From: Sabellastarte sp. h YS-2021
Taxonomy: Eukaryota; Annelida; Polychaeta; Sabellida; Sabellidae
DNA: 64,000 nt
Direction: 5' to 3'
Assembly (NCBI GenBank): GCA_964017235.1
Contig: OZ024934.1
Span: forward strand, 85,216,706 to 85,280,705
The notes below the pieces were generated by a model, which made no database searches, was not told the origin of the DNA, and saw nothing but the letters and a program-made list of their open reading frames with translations. Shown here in pieces: positions 63,610-64,000 of the stretch. The position numbers and the translations under genes were made by a program. Numbering within the stretch: the stretch's first letter is position 1; every line of letters begins with the position of its first letter.

Positions 63610-64000
63610 ATGTATTGGAAGTGCAGGTATCGAGGGGGTGATCATATGGCACATCAGTCCAAAACCCCACTTAAACTTCATCAATCTGGCTCAGATTTTC
63701 ACAGGAAACTCAGTTCATATCACACATTGATATTGTATTGGCTTGACTTACTCAGGAAACCAATTAAAAATTTCAATTTTCCGGGGTTTGGGGCCAGGCT
63801 CAGCCCCCCTCAAATTAGGAAATATCAGGTATATCCTAATACAACCAATCTGAAGCTCTTATTTAATTTTGCATATGTTTAACAATAATTGAGGATATAT
63901 TAGGCCCATTTGGAGCATTACATCTCTGAAAATAAATTATTTCACCCATATAGTGCTGTAAAAATGGTCAAAAATACATGTAAATTACACCAAACCAGTA
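63610..64000 (+). repeat. Start of a third 2,727-bp HOR, cut by the right window edge
   Basis: The monomer at 63610 is U-like, with the one-base loss in GTTTAAC near 63877 but GCATATG as in the monomer at 56111. It sits where the 2,727-bp period predicts the next U. The array continues past the window end. Confidence 0.85.

Larger units (their letters stand above)
1..64000 (+). repeat. 682-bp satellite DNA array, 94 monomer starts, all head to tail
   Basis: The window is filled by tandem copies of one AT-rich sequence. The marker ATGTATTGG, inside the palindrome ATACATGTAT, recurs at 283, 965, 1646, 2326, 3008 and so on to 63610, 94 times. Spacing is 682 bp in most cases, 681 in the types carrying a 1-bp deletion, 680 in three monomers (1646, 37734, 47250) and 667 in five (33005, 35036, 36385, 43870, 45901). 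No copy is inverted and no foreign sequence interrupts the array. Pure satellite of this extent with higher-order structure is typical of eukaryotic heterochromatin, often centromeric; that placement is inference. The family is not one I recognise, and array edges are not in the window. Confidence 0.98.

Noticed and set aside
283-63882. Tandem family of more than 80 small protein genes (106- and 61-codon frames)
   Set aside because: No recognisable domain, neutral-looking ratio of changes, frameshifted copies, heavily overlapping frames and no unique flanking sequence. The frames are copied as part of the satellite.
1-64000. Primate alpha satellite, suggested by 682 being close to 4 x 171
   Set aside because: The sequence does not resemble the alpha-satellite consensus as I know it, and I found no 171-bp internal period; the only internal similarity is between two unequal halves.
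1-64000. CRISPR array or bacterial tandem repeat
   Set aside because: There are no short repeats with unique spacers and no bacterial genes; the entire 682 bp repeats.
1-64000. rDNA, 5S, tRNA or histone repeat unit
   Set aside because: I see no rRNA or tRNA-like segments, no convincing Pol III A/B box pair and no histone frame within the monomer.
1-64000. Transposon-derived satellite (LTR, Helitron or TIR element)
   Set aside because: I found no transposase or reverse transcriptase frame, no terminal inverted repeats flanking the monomer and no target-site duplications. An origin from a mobile element cannot be excluded by homology search, which I could not run.
1-64000. Assembly artefact creating false repeats
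   Set aside because: Ordered private variants, nested duplications and chimeric joints are biologically coherent. Individual joints such as 41687-41706 and the homopolymer indels still deserve a check against reads.

Overview
The whole window is one uninterrupted head-to-tail tandem array of an AT-rich satellite DNA with a basic monomer of 682 bp. I count 94 monomer starts (taking the ATG inside ATACATGTAT as +1, first at 283, last at 63610), plus a partial monomer at each edge. All monomers lie in the same orientation. I see no unique sequence, transposon insertion, RNA gene or credible protein-coding gene. A 64-kb pure satellite array with higher-order repeats (HORs) points to eukaryotic centromeric, pericentromeric or other heterochromatic DNA. 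I do not recognise the satellite family and will not name a species.

Monomers differ by a small set of recurring substitutions and short indels, which let me assign types and read the layout. (1) 1-17322 is dominated by a six-monomer HOR, A-B-C-D-E-F, of exactly 4,090 bp, with three full consecutive copies (5053-17322) preceded by two shortened copies whose joints are chimeric monomers. (2) 17323-23458 is a fourth copy enlarged by three monomers. (3) 21414-29595 is a 4,091-bp six-monomer block in two tandem copies that spans the switch from the left monomer family to the right one. (4) 30959-52020 is a tandem duplication of a much larger unit, 10,865 bp (16 monomers) and 10,197 bp (15 monomers), with nested 2,031-bp and 1,349-bp duplications inside; its joint can be placed within 20 bp (41687-41706). 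(5) 52021-64000 is built of three- and four-monomer units (2,045 and 2,727 bp), ending in a regular 2,727-bp HOR.

No genes work together here. What can be read is a record of unequal exchange, gene conversion and nested amplification at scales from 667 bp to 10.9 kb. The 682-bp monomer itself looks like an old, strongly diverged dimer (about 369 + 313 bp). Open reading frames of 106 and 61 codons recur in most monomers, but variation in the longer one is about three amino-acid changes per silent change and includes frameshifts, so I treat them as chance frames copied with the repeat.

Counts and comparisons were made by eye without alignment software. HOR lengths are exact differences of coordinates; statements about which variants are shared or private come from reading and may miss some sites.
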